NCBI GenBank assembly: GCA_963761705.1
Contig: CAVXHK010000001.1
Coordinates: forward strand, 806,001-870,000
Reading direction: 5' to 3'
Source: CAVVKW01 sp963761705
Lineage (GTDB): Bacteria > Verrucomicrobiota > Verrucomicrobiia > Chthoniobacterales > JAATET01
Length of the DNA stretch: 64,000 bases
Part shown: piece after piece, positions 17,075-25,564 of the stretch
How the letters are laid out: the number at the start of each line of letters is the position of its first letter
Numbering within the stretch: position 1 is the first letter of the stretch
Notes under the pieces: generated by a model
Databases searched by the model: none
What the model saw: the letters and a program-made list of their open reading frames with translations, nothing else
What the model was told of the DNA's origin: nothing
Translations under genes and position numbers: made by a program

Positions 17075-17470
17075 ATGCTTCAAGAAACCTTTGGCCTTCT
17101 GTTGAGCGCGCTCGCGGTTGCTTCCGGCGTGCTCTGGTTTTTGATCAACTACCTCCGGATGTGCGGTTTCGAGCGCACGGTGGGGATGATCGCCGATTAC
17201 AAATCGGAGGATTCCGCCAACGGAATGACGCTCTGGCGGCAGGTTATCCGATTTCACGGTCGGGATGGCCGGTCCCACTCCGTGATTAGTCCACGGGCGT
17301 ATTTTCCTCGTCCGATCGAGCCGGTCGGGTCTGCCGTCGAGCTGCAATACCCGCCGCACGCGCCGGAGCAGGCCGACCTCTACGGCGGACACGGCGTGTG
17401 GTTTCAGCCAGCGGTGTTGACGTTCGCCGGAGTGGCCGCGGTGTTGTATCAGATCGTGACTTCAGTCTGA
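17075..17470 (+). CDS. DUF3592-like membrane protein
   Basis: A 131-residue protein with an N-terminal helix (FGLLLSALAVASGVLWFLIN), a small beta-rich domain (GMIADYKSEDSANG, IRFHGRDGRSHSVIS, GSAVELQYPPHAPEQADL) and a C-terminal helix. The order matches DUF3592 proteins, whose role is unknown. The ATG at 17075 keeps the first helix. An intrinsic terminator ends 5 bases upstream, so expression probably depends on readthrough or on a promoter inside the hairpin region. Confidence 0.68.
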   Translation: MLQETFGLLLSALAVASGVLWFLINYLRMCGFERTVGMIADYKSEDSANGMTLWRQVIRFHGRDGRSHSVISPRAYFPRPIEPVGSAVELQYPPHAPEQADLYGGHGVWFQPAVLTFAGVAAVLYQIVTSV

Positions 17471-17473
17471 CTG

Positions 17474-17516
17474 CGGCTGGAAGCCGAGGAGGCGTGGCAT
17501 CGGCTTGCAACCGGAT
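17474..17516. repeat. dispersed intergenic repeat (GGCATCGGCTT family)
   Basis: An imperfect inverted repeat GGCTGGAAGCCG ... CGGCTTGCAACC around the core GTGGCATCGGCTT. It lies between the convergent DUF3592 and transglutaminase genes and shares its core with copies at 942-977 and 38560-38590. Confidence 0.5.
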
Positions 17517-17574
17517 GGAATGAGTCGCCCGCCCGCGCAGGCCGGGGTGCGCCCCCTGCCGACTTCCGCCCGCT

Positions 17575-19475
17575 TCACCAGCCGGACACGGGCTGTTCCG
17601 TCGCCCGATCGAACCCGGTGAGCGCGCCGTCGTCTTTGACGTGGCGGCTCTGCAGCACGGTGGCCGACGGCACGTTGCTCCCCGGGGGAAGCTTCGCGAT
17701 TTCGGATGGGACGGAAAGATCACCGTCGCGGATCGCGATGATCCGGTAGAATCGACGCAGCGGGACGACCGCGAAACCGCGCTCGCCGGAAAATTCACCC
17801 AGAAAGTTGTCATTCGTGCGGCTTTCGACGATCCGGTTGTTTTCGATTTGGATCGCTTCCTGGTCCGCGTAGGGATCGGGGAGAAAATCGAGTCGATTGG
17901 AGCCGTAGACGCGAACCCTGGCATCGGTGCCTTCGTGTTCGAGTTGAACCTGGGTTGGATTGACGATGCGAATGGCCTTAATGACTGCCTGCGCGGGCTT
18001 GGTGACCATGAACGTGAGCGGCTGGCTCCAATCGCTCCACACGCCACCCTGGCGGATACGGGCGCGGAAGTAGTGCTTGCGACCGGGGGTGAGAAACGTC
18101 TGGTCGAGAGCGGCGGTCAGGCGGACGGTCGGAGTGAAATCGGTGAGCGAGTCGAGATTTGGCGGGACGATGAGAAATTCTGGTCCGTCAGAGATTTGCC
18201 ACCAAAGACGTTCGCCGGGACCCTCGACGCTGAACGCCGGGATCCCGTCGACGAAGATGGCGTCCGCTTGGACCGTGGGCGGGTCGACGGGTTCGAAATC
18301 AGCCGCCGCAGGATCGAGTTCGAACGCAACGCGGATCGAGCCTTCCCCGACAAGCGTGAGCTGATTTTCGCCGGAACGGATCGTTGGAATCGCGGCGGGT
18401 GTGACCTGGCAGACGAGCGTGGCGCGCTGTCCGCCGGGGGCCTCGATCTCAAAGACCGGCTCGAGGCCGGGGGTGGCGACGGAGGTCTCGCCCGCATCCG
18501 AGCGAATCGCGAGGATTGGATACGGTGCACGCACCGGAAGCCCCGCCGCGCGGCGGGCGGCGAGATCGACGGTGAACTCCGCCACGCGGGCTTGCCCGAG
18601 AAGCACCGGATCGGACGCGAGGTCCGGGGCGGCGGCAACGACACGGTCGGGCTGGCGACCCGGGAAAAAAGTGAAAGTCTCGCTGGGAAGGAACGTCCAA
18701 TCCGTTGGCGCGGGGTCACCTTTGACTCGGAAAATCTTTTGCGGGCTGGGAGCGACGAACTCGAATCGCGCGCTGTTTTGCCAGGCGTGGGCCGCGGACC
18801 ACTCCGCTTGTCGTCCGTAGACGCGGGTCCGTAGAACGAGGAACGGGTCGGCGAGGACGTCGGCTTCGGAAGCGACTGTGCGGTTGTCGAGGCGAAGGTA
18901 AAAAGCGTTCTGGTCGCCGTCGAACAGGGTCCAGCGATCGCCAAATTGATACTCCGCGACGGAGTGGCCGTTCATTTGCGCAAAGCGGGTCGCGATCCCG
19001 ATATCGGCGAGTAAACGACCGAGGGCGCGCGTGTCGTCCCCGCAGAAGGTCGCGCCGATGGAGCGGAGGACCTCGGTCGGATCGCGGTTTGCGTCGAGGT
19101 CGGTGGTGCCGTGAACGCGGTACCGGGTCCAGGCGGTGTAGAGCGCCAAGGGGGTGGGTGGGTTCGGCAGGCCGAGGAAATCGAGCGCGGTGGTGATGGT
19201 AAGATAGGGGCGGCCATTGATCCGGAGAACGGGGCTGTCGAGGGGTTGCTCACCGACGTTCTCGATGGTCACTCGCGTGACCACCCGGGTGGCGGGGGCT
19301 CGGCGGGGAAATAGCCGGACGGGTTCGCGAGTTGCGCGTCGTCGACCGGGAAGTCGAGGGTGAGTTGGGTCGCGACGCCGGGTGCGACTTCGGCGGCGAG
19401 ATCGTGTCCGGCAGCCGCAGGTGCGACGAGGCCGATGCAGGCGACGAACGGAAGCAGCCGCCGCGGGTTCACCAC
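17575..19475 (-). CDS. secreted transglutaminase-like protein with an Fn3-like C-terminal region (one-base frameshift)
   Basis: About 633 residues when the frame is repaired. It has a signal peptide (MVNPRRLLPFVACIGLVAPAAA) and a short N-terminal domain. A transglutaminase-like core follows with Cys in GATFCGDDTRAL, His in MNGHSVAEYQ and Asp in WTLFDGDQNA. A long beta-rich region ends in a possible fibronectin-III-like unit (HYFRARIRQGGVWSDWSQP). The frame changes at a run of five G at 19294-19298; one more base joins GYFPAEPP to ATRVVTRVTIENVG. The gene starts 2 bases after the stop of the S41-like gene in the purD operon. Function is unknown; the fold suggests protease or crosslinking activity outside the cytoplasm. 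Confidence 0.75.
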
Positions 19476-19477
19476 CG

Positions 19478-20608
19478 CTAACGCTCCTGGGTATTGTAGA
19501 AGCTGATGGCGGTAACGAGGTCGACGGCGCGCTGCAGGACGGTGTCGAAGGTCTCCTGGCGGGGGCGCCCGGCGAGGCTGGCGTCGATCTCGGGATTGGT
19601 GTTCGCGACGAGGGCGGCTTCGTTGAGGTGGGGTCGCTCGTTTTCGAAGATGAACTGACTGATGCCGCGCTCGCGGCTGAGTGCGAAGATCTCGGCCTGG
19701 GTGCGCGGTGGCAGGGCGGCGGCGATGTCGGGGCTGACACCGTCGGGAAAGATCGGTCCGGTCTCGGGAAGGACGACCTGCGCGTAGGCGACGCGGAGGA
19801 TCTTACCGTCGCCGAGCGGAACGTTGGAAAATTCGACCGCTTCACCCGAGGTGGTCTCGCCGACGATCATCGCGTGCGCGTTGAGGCGAAGCGTAGCGGC
19901 GAGGGCCTCGGCGGCTCCGGCGGTGTCGGCGTCGGTGAGGACGACGAGGACGCCGTCGAAGGCGGGCGATTGGTTCGAGGTGAGGATGCGCTCTTGTTTG
20001 ACGCTGGGTTTCTGGATCGAGAAGAGGATCTTGCCCTTGGGGGCAAAGCGGCGGGCGAAGTCGGCGGCGACGTCGAAGTCGCCCGACGGCGCGGTGTCGC
20101 GGAGGTCGAGAACGACGGCTCGGAGCTTGTTCCCGTCGAAGCTCTCGAGCGCGGAATCCATCTGGGTGAGCGATTCTTTATCGAGGCCACCGAGCCGGAC
20201 GTAGCCGATGCGGGAGTCGAGGATCTCGGCGAGAAAATCGCCGGGGATCATCTCGCGATTGGCGTCGTCCTCGGTCGTGACCGTGGCCCCGGGGGCAAGG
20301 CGGAGGACGAGTCCTTCGAGGGTGGCGCGGCGGATGGATTTTTCCTCCGTCTTGGACGGGTCAAGGAAGTCTGAAGTGAGGGACGAGATGGCCTGCTCGG
20401 TCTGAGATTCACTCAAGCCATCGATCATCTCGCGAAGCGGCGGGGGCGACGGGACGGGCGTGGGCGCGGGAGTCGGCTCGGGCGTGGGCGCCGGGCTGGC
20501 GTCGGCGGGAATCGGGGTCGCGACGGGGACCGGCTGGGCCGGGCGAACGTCTTGCGCGAAGACGGCGGTTGCGGCCAGGAGTGGACAAAGACGGAGCAGA
20601 GTTTTCAA
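19478..20608 (-). CDS. S41-peptidase-like secreted protein lacking catalytic residues
   Basis: A 376-residue protein: signal peptide, then a proline/alanine/threonine-rich linker (PTPEPTPAPTPVPSPPP), then an S41 (tail-specific protease) core without an obvious PDZ domain. IGYVRLGGLDKESLTQMD and LRAVVLDLRDTAPSGDFD match the fold. The serine motif of active enzymes (SASASE-like) reads DTAGAAEALAATL here. The general-base lysine segment (GETTFGKG-like) reads GETTSGEAVEF, so both Ser and Lys are missing. It is probably a non-proteolytic binding protein. The start overlaps purD by 4 bases. Compare the intact S41 enzyme at 45646. Confidence 0.85.
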   Translation of the reverse strand: MKTLLRLCPLLAATAVFAQDVRPAQPVPVATPIPADASPAPTPEPTPAPTPVPSPPPLREMIDGLSESQTEQAISSLTSDFLDPSKTEEKSIRRATLEGLVLRLAPGATVTTEDDANREMIPGDFLAEILDSRIGYVRLGGLDKESLTQMDSALESFDGNKLRAVVLDLRDTAPSGDFDVAADFARRFAPKGKILFSIQKPSVKQERILTSNQSPAFDGVLVVLTDADTAGAAEALAATLRLNAHAMIVGETTSGEAVEFSNVPLGDGKILRVAYAQVVLPETGPIFPDGVSPDIAAALPPRTQAEIFALSRERGISQFIFENERPHLNEAALVANTNPEIDASLAGRPRQETFDTVLQRAVDLVTAISFYNTQER

Positions 20609-21864
20609 AGAAAGCCAATGTCGTTACGGCGATGCACTTTATCAAAGCGAATCTGGTCGGCGGCTGCGTAAGCGGCGTTGCGGGCGGCGGCGAGGTCGGG
20701 GCCGGTCGCGGTGACGCCAAGGACGCGGCCACCGGACGTGACGGTCTGGCCGTCGGCGGTCGAGGTGCCGGCGTGGAAGACGGTGACGCCCGGGTCCGCG
20801 GCGGCTTCGTCAAGGCCGACGATGGGTTTGCCTTTCTCGTAAGACCCGGGGTAGCCGCCGGAAGCGAGGACGACGCAAACGGCGGTGTCGTCCGTCCATT
20901 TCGGCGATTGTTCGGCGAGGGTGCCGTCGGTGCAAGCGAGGAGGAGATCGAGGAGGTCGCTGTCGAGGCGGCGAACGAGCACTTGCGTCTCGGGGTCGCC
21001 GAAGCGGCAGTTGAACTCGAGCACCTTTGGGCCGTCGGCGGTGAGCATGAGGCCGGGGAAGAGCATGCCGCGGAAGTCGAGGCCGTCGGCGGCGAGTCCA
21101 GTGAGAACGCGTTCCAGGACCTGCTCGCGGACTTGGGCTTCAAGCTCGGGCGTGAGGGCTTGCGACGGCGAGACCGTGCCCATGCCGCCGGTGTTCGGAC
21201 CGAGGCCGCCGTCGTGGGCCTGCTTGTGGTCGCGGCAATCGGGAAGGAGGGTGTAGGTCGAGCCGTCGAAGAGGGCGTGGATCGAGCACTCGGTGCCGTC
21301 GAGAAATTCTTCGATGATGACGCGGCGCCCGGCTTCCCCGAATTGCCCGGCGTCCATCGCGCGGTAGAGCGCGTGGGCGGCTTCGGAGGGGTTCTCGGCG
21401 ATGACGACTCCTTTGCCGAGGGCCAGGCCGTCGGCTTTGATCACGAGTGGGTAGCTGGCGGTGCGGCAGTGGAGGTGGGCCTCGCCACTGTCGGTGAACT
21501 CGTGCGCGTCGGCGGTCGGAATGTTGTGTCGGCGCATGAAGTCCTTCGCAAACGCTTTGGACGACTCGAGGCGGGCGGCGGAAGCGGTCGGACCAAAGGC
21601 GGGGATGCCGGCGGCCGTGAGATCATCGGCGAGTCCAGCGGCGAGGGCGTCGTCGGGACCGATCGCGACCAGGCCGACGGAGTGCTCGCGGGCGGCGGCG
21701 AGGAGCGCGGCATTGTCACCGGTGGGGACGTCGAGATTCGTGCCGACGAGGGCGGTGCCCGCGTTGCCGGGTGCGGTGAAAATTGCTTCGACTCGCGGGG
21801 ATTGGGCGAGTTTCCAGGCGAGGGCGTGTTCGCGCCCGCCGGAGCCGACGATGAGGACGTTCAT
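20605..21864 (-). CDS. purD: phosphoribosylamine-glycine ligase (GAR synthetase)
   Basis: PurD joins glycine to phosphoribosylamine in purine synthesis. The 419-residue product starts MNVLIVGSGGREHALAWKL, and shows the ATP-grasp landmarks IKADGLALGKGV, IEEFLDGTECSIHAL and LEFNCRFGDPETQVL. The start at 21864 is fixed by the invariant N-terminus. It lies 5 bases after the MBL-like lipoprotein gene and overlaps the S41-like gene, which puts a core metabolic gene inside an otherwise extracytoplasmic operon. Confidence 0.96.
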   Translation of the reverse strand: MNVLIVGSGGREHALAWKLAQSPRVEAIFTAPGNAGTALVGTNLDVPTGDNAALLAAAREHSVGLVAIGPDDALAAGLADDLTAAGIPAFGPTASAARLESSKAFAKDFMRRHNIPTADAHEFTDSGEAHLHCRTASYPLVIKADGLALGKGVVIAENPSEAAHALYRAMDAGQFGEAGRRVIIEEFLDGTECSIHALFDGSTYTLLPDCRDHKQAHDGGLGPNTGGMGTVSPSQALTPELEAQVREQVLERVLTGLAADGLDFRGMLFPGLMLTADGPKVLEFNCRFGDPETQVLVRRLDSDLLDLLLACTDGTLAEQSPKWTDDTAVCVVLASGGYPGSYEKGKPIVGLDEAAADPGVTVFHAGTSTADGQTVTSGGRVLGVTATGPDLAAARNAAYAAADQIRFDKVHRRNDIGFL

Positions 21865-21869
21865 GGGAT

Positions 21870-22616
21870 CTAAGGAGCTTGGAAGAGCAGAACGGTCTGC
21901 TGGGCGGGGAGGGCTTCGCGGGAAAGGAGGGCGGCGTTGCCGTTGAGAGGATAAACCGACGTGAAACCTGACGCGTAGGTCCGAACGGCGGGCGAGCTGC
22001 CCATCGGGACGATCACGCGGGGGCGAAGGCGGGTGACGATGTCGTTGCGTTCGGTCGAAGTGAGCGCCGTGCCGCTCACCGGGAGAAAGAGCACGTCGAC
22101 GGCTCCGATCTTCGAGGCGTCGGCTTTCGACAGGGCGGAGTCGATTTCTCCCAAGAAGCAAAACTTGAGGCCGTCCATTGACCAGCGGTAGACGACGTTC
22201 ATCCCGCCGATCTCCTGGACCTCCGGGTTCGCAAAGACCGGGACACCGAGGATGCGGACGCCGGAAGAGGTGTTTGTTCCCATCCCGACGCTGCCGCGGT
22301 AGATGCTGGGAGTGTTGGTGACGAGGTCGATGTTGTTGACGTCACTGTCTTCGTTGGTCACGAGCAAGATTTCTGGCGCGAGGCCGGTCGGGACCGAGAA
22401 ACCCGTCGAACCAGCCGAGAAAGGATTTGTTAGAATGCTGATGCCGAGCGCGGATTTGATGCGGAAGCACTGGTAGCCATACCAGTCGACCCGGATCATC
22501 CGCTGGGCGGTCTCGGCTGGCTGGCCGCGGTCTTGGGAAAACGGGTTGATGCGGTTGAGGACGCTGCAGCCAGAGAGGAGCGTGGCGAGAGCGATGAGTG
22601 CGAGGCAACGAAACAT
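21870..22616 (-). CDS. metallo-beta-lactamase-fold lipoprotein lacking metal ligands
   Basis: A 248-residue lipoprotein (lipobox LLSGCS, Cys about residue 17). The fold resembles UlaG/YtkL-type MBL proteins: IRVDWYGYQCFRIKSALG, ILTNPFSAGSTGFSV, then LLVTNEDSDVNNIDLV where active enzymes carry HxHxDH. FCFLGEIDSALSK corresponds to the usual GDTG strand, and PVSGTALTSTERNDIV to the next. None of the histidine ligands survives, so hydrolytic activity is unlikely. First gene of the purD operon. Confidence 0.72.
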   Translation of the reverse strand: MFRCLALIALATLLSGCSVLNRINPFSQDRGQPAETAQRMIRVDWYGYQCFRIKSALGISILTNPFSAGSTGFSVPTGLAPEILLVTNEDSDVNNIDLVTNTPSIYRGSVGMGTNTSSGVRILGVPVFANPEVQEIGGMNVVYRWSMDGLKFCFLGEIDSALSKADASKIGAVDVLFLPVSGTALTSTERNDIVTRLRPRVIVPMGSSPAVRTYASGFTSVYPLNGNAALLSREALPAQQTVLLFQAP

Positions 22617-22619
22617 GGA

Positions 22620-22856
22620 GCGTTGGGAATAGGGGAAAGGCAGAGGCTTATCAAGGCGGGGCTACGATCATCCGATTCGATGTGGTGCAAGCGACTATCA
22701 GGAGGCTTTCGACCTTGCCGGGCGTAGGGGTTTTCCTGAGGGTCGGTCGGACGCAACCGATTCCGAGGTTTTTTGTGAGTGCAACGAGCCGGGATTTGCG
22801 GACGGCGCGGGGATTGGTGAGCGAGGGGTTGCCGCGGAGGGAAAGAGGGGCGTTCA
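22620..22856 (+). pseudogene. possible N-terminal fragment of a DUF4062-like protein
   Basis: In one plus-strand frame the peptide PIPRFFVSATSRDLRTARGL followed by VSEGL resembles the opening of DUF4062 proteins (FVSATxxDLxxxR). The match is only about 25 residues and then stops making sense. There is no convincing start codon, since the upstream open frame overlaps the start of the MBL-like gene. It is probably a remnant. Confidence 0.3.
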
Positions 22857-23330
22857 CGAGGTGGCCATTCGGAAGAGGAGGTTGAGGACGGTCACACCGA
22901 GCGAAGAGTTGGTGGGCAATCTCGACTCCGAGCGTATCGAGGTTGTCGATCTCCCGCGAGGGGCGCATGCCGGACAAGTCTGCAGCGATGGCGACAACGC
23001 CGCGCACGCCGAAGAGACTGGCGACGGCGAAGGGGACGAAGACGGAAACGAAAAATCCGCCGAAGTGCGGGAGGATCATTTCGCGAAAGAGGTCCGGAAT
23101 ATCAAGGTAGGAGGCGGCGAAATACGCGACCAGCATGCCGGAGAGAAACGCCGGGAGGAGCGTCGGAACGAAGCCCGCTTGACCATCCAGCGGAAATGCC
23201 GGAGCAGCTCACTCTCCGCGATGGACGGGGGGGCTGTGAGCAGGCGCCCGCCTGAGGCGATGGCCCGGTGGACGATGCTGGCCGCGAGATCATGGACCCG
23301 ACATTTGCGGTTTGTCGGGGGGAGGCCGTC
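22857..23330 (-). pseudogene. fragment of an MlaE-like ABC transporter permease
   Basis: Minus-strand reading gives SIVHRAIASGGRLLTAPPSI, then after a frame change near 23180 GFVPTLLPAFLSGMLVAYF and PHFGGFFVSVFVPFAVASLF. The block GVVAIAADLSGMRPSREIDN followed by LDTLGVE matches the MlaE/YrbE signature (AIAAELGxMxxxEEIDAL). A second frame change and a stop near 22857 end it before the last helices. Third-position G/C bias supports former coding. No partner ATPase or MCE gene is nearby. Confidence 0.45.
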
Positions 23331-23468
23331 GAGACTTGGTTGGGAGCGGACGGACAGCTGCGACCGGTGAACTGGTTGCGCTCTGGACCGGGCGGGTGCG
23401 GGCGCTCGAGATCGCCGACGGCACGGTGATTCCGGTATTTCAGCTGGGTTTTCGCTGAGCGAAATTGG

Positions 23469-24452
23469 TCAACGCCGATCCAGTTCCAGCCAAGCTTGGG
23501 TCCTCGCGAGGGTTGCTTCGAGCGAGGCGGTGGAGGATTTGGCGTAGCTTGATAAAAATTCCGATGAGTCGATGACCCAGCGGTCGTGGTAAAGTTCGCG
23601 AGCGCGGTCGCGGGTGAGTGTCGGGGCGGCTCGGCGGAGGGCGGGGACGGAGTCGACGAGCTGCGAGACGGCACGCAGGACGGGATTGGGAAGTCGGAGG
23701 ATGCGGGCGCGATTGCCAACGATCCTGCAAGCCGTCGTGATGAGGTCGAGGTCGGTGATGGGGTGGGGCGAGGCGGTGTAGATCGGTCGCCCCGCGGTCT
23801 CCGTCCACGCCTCGGAGCCAAGCGCGGCGAGCACGGCGGCATTGAAGTCGTCCACGTCGATCCAACTGTAGGTTTTGGGCCAGCGACCGGGTTTAATCTG
23901 AAAGGATGCGGCGGCAATTTTGAAAAGCGGGACGGTGGCGGCGTCGCGGGGGCCGAGGATCATCGGCGGGCGCCAGATGGCGGTGGCCGGACGGGTGGCG
24001 AGGAGGCACCGCTCCATTTCCAGCTTGGACTCACCGTAGAGCGTGAGCGGCGAATCCGGATCGCGGATCGCCCGGGCGGATTGACCGTGGGGCGTCGGGC
24101 CGCCGGCGCTCTGGCTGGAGAGCACGAGAAGGCGGGTGGATGGGGGAAGGGCCTCGGCGACTGCGAGGGTGGCGTCGACGTTGGTCTTGAAATGCGAGGC
24201 GCGATCACGCGCAAAACTGACGCCCGCCGTGTGGACAGCGTGATCCACCGGACCGATGGCTTCGAAGTCGCTCCATCGCGTCACGCGGATGCGGGGATCA
24301 ACGGAATCGACGTCGTCGGCGGCGAGTTGCGCCCGAAATTTTTTCTCGTTCCGGACGCAAACAACGACCTCTTCGTAGGTGCCGGCCGCGAGTGCGGAGA
24401 GGAGCAGATTCCGACCGACGAAACCGGTCGCGCCCGTGATGAGGAGTTTCAA
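23469..24452 (-). CDS. NAD-dependent epimerase/dehydratase, CerR-like (predicted ceramide-pathway reductase)
   Basis: A 327-residue extended short-chain dehydrogenase. It has the nucleotide motif LITGATGFVGRNLL, a middle VHTAGVSFARD, and an active-site tyrosine and lysine in TLYGESKLEMERCL. Third and last gene of the operon; its start overlaps the GNAT gene by 4 bases. In Caulobacter-type ceramide synthesis an enzyme of this family (CerR) reduces 3-oxo-ceramide, so the same role is inferred here from the neighbours. Sequence alone would only support NAD-dependent sugar or lipid dehydrogenase. Confidence 0.8.
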   Translation of the reverse strand: MKLLITGATGFVGRNLLLSALAAGTYEEVVVCVRNEKKFRAQLAADDVDSVDPRIRVTRWSDFEAIGPVDHAVHTAGVSFARDRASHFKTNVDATLAVAEALPPSTRLLVLSSQSAGGPTPHGQSARAIRDPDSPLTLYGESKLEMERCLLATRPATAIWRPPMILGPRDAATVPLFKIAAASFQIKPGRWPKTYSWIDVDDFNAAVLAALGSEAWTETAGRPIYTASPHPITDLDLITTACRIVGNRARILRLPNPVLRAVSQLVDSVPALRRAAPTLTRDRARELYHDRWVIDSSEFLSSYAKSSTASLEATLARTQAWLELDRR

Positions 24453-25564
24453 ATGGCTCGTTGGTAGAGGTGGTAGGTCTTGTTGCGGACCGCGCCCATG
24501 AGGTCGATCACGGGGATCACTTCGGTGTTATTGGATTCGACCCAGGAACACTCGGCTACGTCGGCTTTCTGCTGAGTGCGCGCGACCATGTCGGCGCAGA
24601 GGAGGGCGGCGAGGCCGCGGTCGCGGTGGGCGGGTTCGATACCCAAGATGACTTGGCGAACGGAGCGTATCGGTTTGGTTTTCAGGTGCCAGAGGATGGC
24701 CGGAAGGCGCAGCCAGCGCGGGGCCCGGCGAACGCGCCGGAGGATCTCGTGGAAATTTGGAAGGGTGAGCATGAAGGCGACGGGCTCGCCGTTGAGTTCG
24801 GCGAAGATTAGAAAATCCGGATCGGCGAAGGCCCGCAAATCGTCCGCCGAGCCGAGGAGATCTTCCAGCGAGATGGGGTAGAAGCCTCCGTTGCGGTCGA
24901 GCGTGACGTTGTAAAGCCGGTGCGTTAGGCGGAGTTCGTCATCCAGGCGCGCCATGTCAAAGGAGCGGATCGTGAGATTCTTTGATCGCTCGCGGAGACG
25001 GTTGGCGACCCGGACGATGCGGTCGGGGAGGCCGTGGTGGAGATCCAGTTGGTAGGCATAAAGAGTGCGGTTGGCGGTCAAGCCGGCTGCCATCAGCAGG
25101 GGTGCATAATAGGCGGGATTCCACGGCATCGAGACGCTGGCAGGAAGGTGGTTGCCTTCGACGAGGAGACCGCAATCGTCGTGGATGGTCGGGTTGTAGG
25201 GGCCAAGAATTTCGTCGCACCCGAAGCCGCGGAGAGCGTCAGCCGCCGAATCGAGGAGCGCGTCGGCGGTGGAGACATCGTCCTCGCACGCGAAGAATCC
25301 GAAGAAGCCCGCGCGGTCGCCGTGGAATTCGTTGTGTGATCGATTGAGGATCGCGGCAATGCGGCCGACGGGATGGCCATTTCGATAAGCAAGGAAGGCG
25401 ATTATCCGCCCGTGATGCGCGAACGGCGACTTCGGCGAGATGAACTTCGCGACGCTACCCGGAAATGGCGGCGTGAACGCCGGATCCGTTCCGTGCAATC
25501 GCTCCGGCAGCGTCTCGAATGTCCGCCGATCCTTCGACGTCTTGCAGGCTGAAATCGAAAACAT
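24449..25564 (-). CDS. GNAT-type acyltransferase, YghO/bCerS-like (predicted bacterial ceramide synthase)
   Basis: A 371-residue protein with the N-terminus typical of the YghO family: a basic start, FETLPERLHGTDPAFTPPFP, then AYRNGHPVGRIAAILNRSHN and FHGDRAGFFGFFACEDD. The C-terminal GNAT-like half includes HRDRGLAALLCADMVART and AECSWVESNNTEVIPVIDLM. In Caulobacter a protein of this type acylates the sphingoid base; the role is inferred here from linkage to serine palmitoyltransferase and the reductase. The ATG at 25564 fits the family N-terminus but makes an unusual 110-base overlap with the upstream gene. Confidence 0.8.
   Translation of the reverse strand: MFSISACKTSKDRRTFETLPERLHGTDPAFTPPFPGSVAKFISPKSPFAHHGRIIAFLAYRNGHPVGRIAAILNRSHNEFHGDRAGFFGFFACEDDVSTADALLDSAADALRGFGCDEILGPYNPTIHDDCGLLVEGNHLPASVSMPWNPAYYAPLLMAAGLTANRTLYAYQLDLHHGLPDRIVRVANRLRERSKNLTIRSFDMARLDDELRLTHRLYNVTLDRNGGFYPISLEDLLGSADDLRAFADPDFLIFAELNGEPVAFMLTLPNFHEILRRVRRAPRWLRLPAILWHLKTKPIRSVRQVILGIEPAHRDRGLAALLCADMVARTQQKADVAECSWVESNNTEVIPVIDLMGAVRNKTYHLYQRAI

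Noticed and set aside
17575..19845. A single 756-residue minus-strand protein starting at 19845
   Set aside because: Its first 180 residues or so lie antiparallel in phase to the S41-like gene and are Ser/Arg/Pro-rich shadow sequence. The true N-terminus with a signal peptide starts at 19475 and joins after a one-base frame repair.
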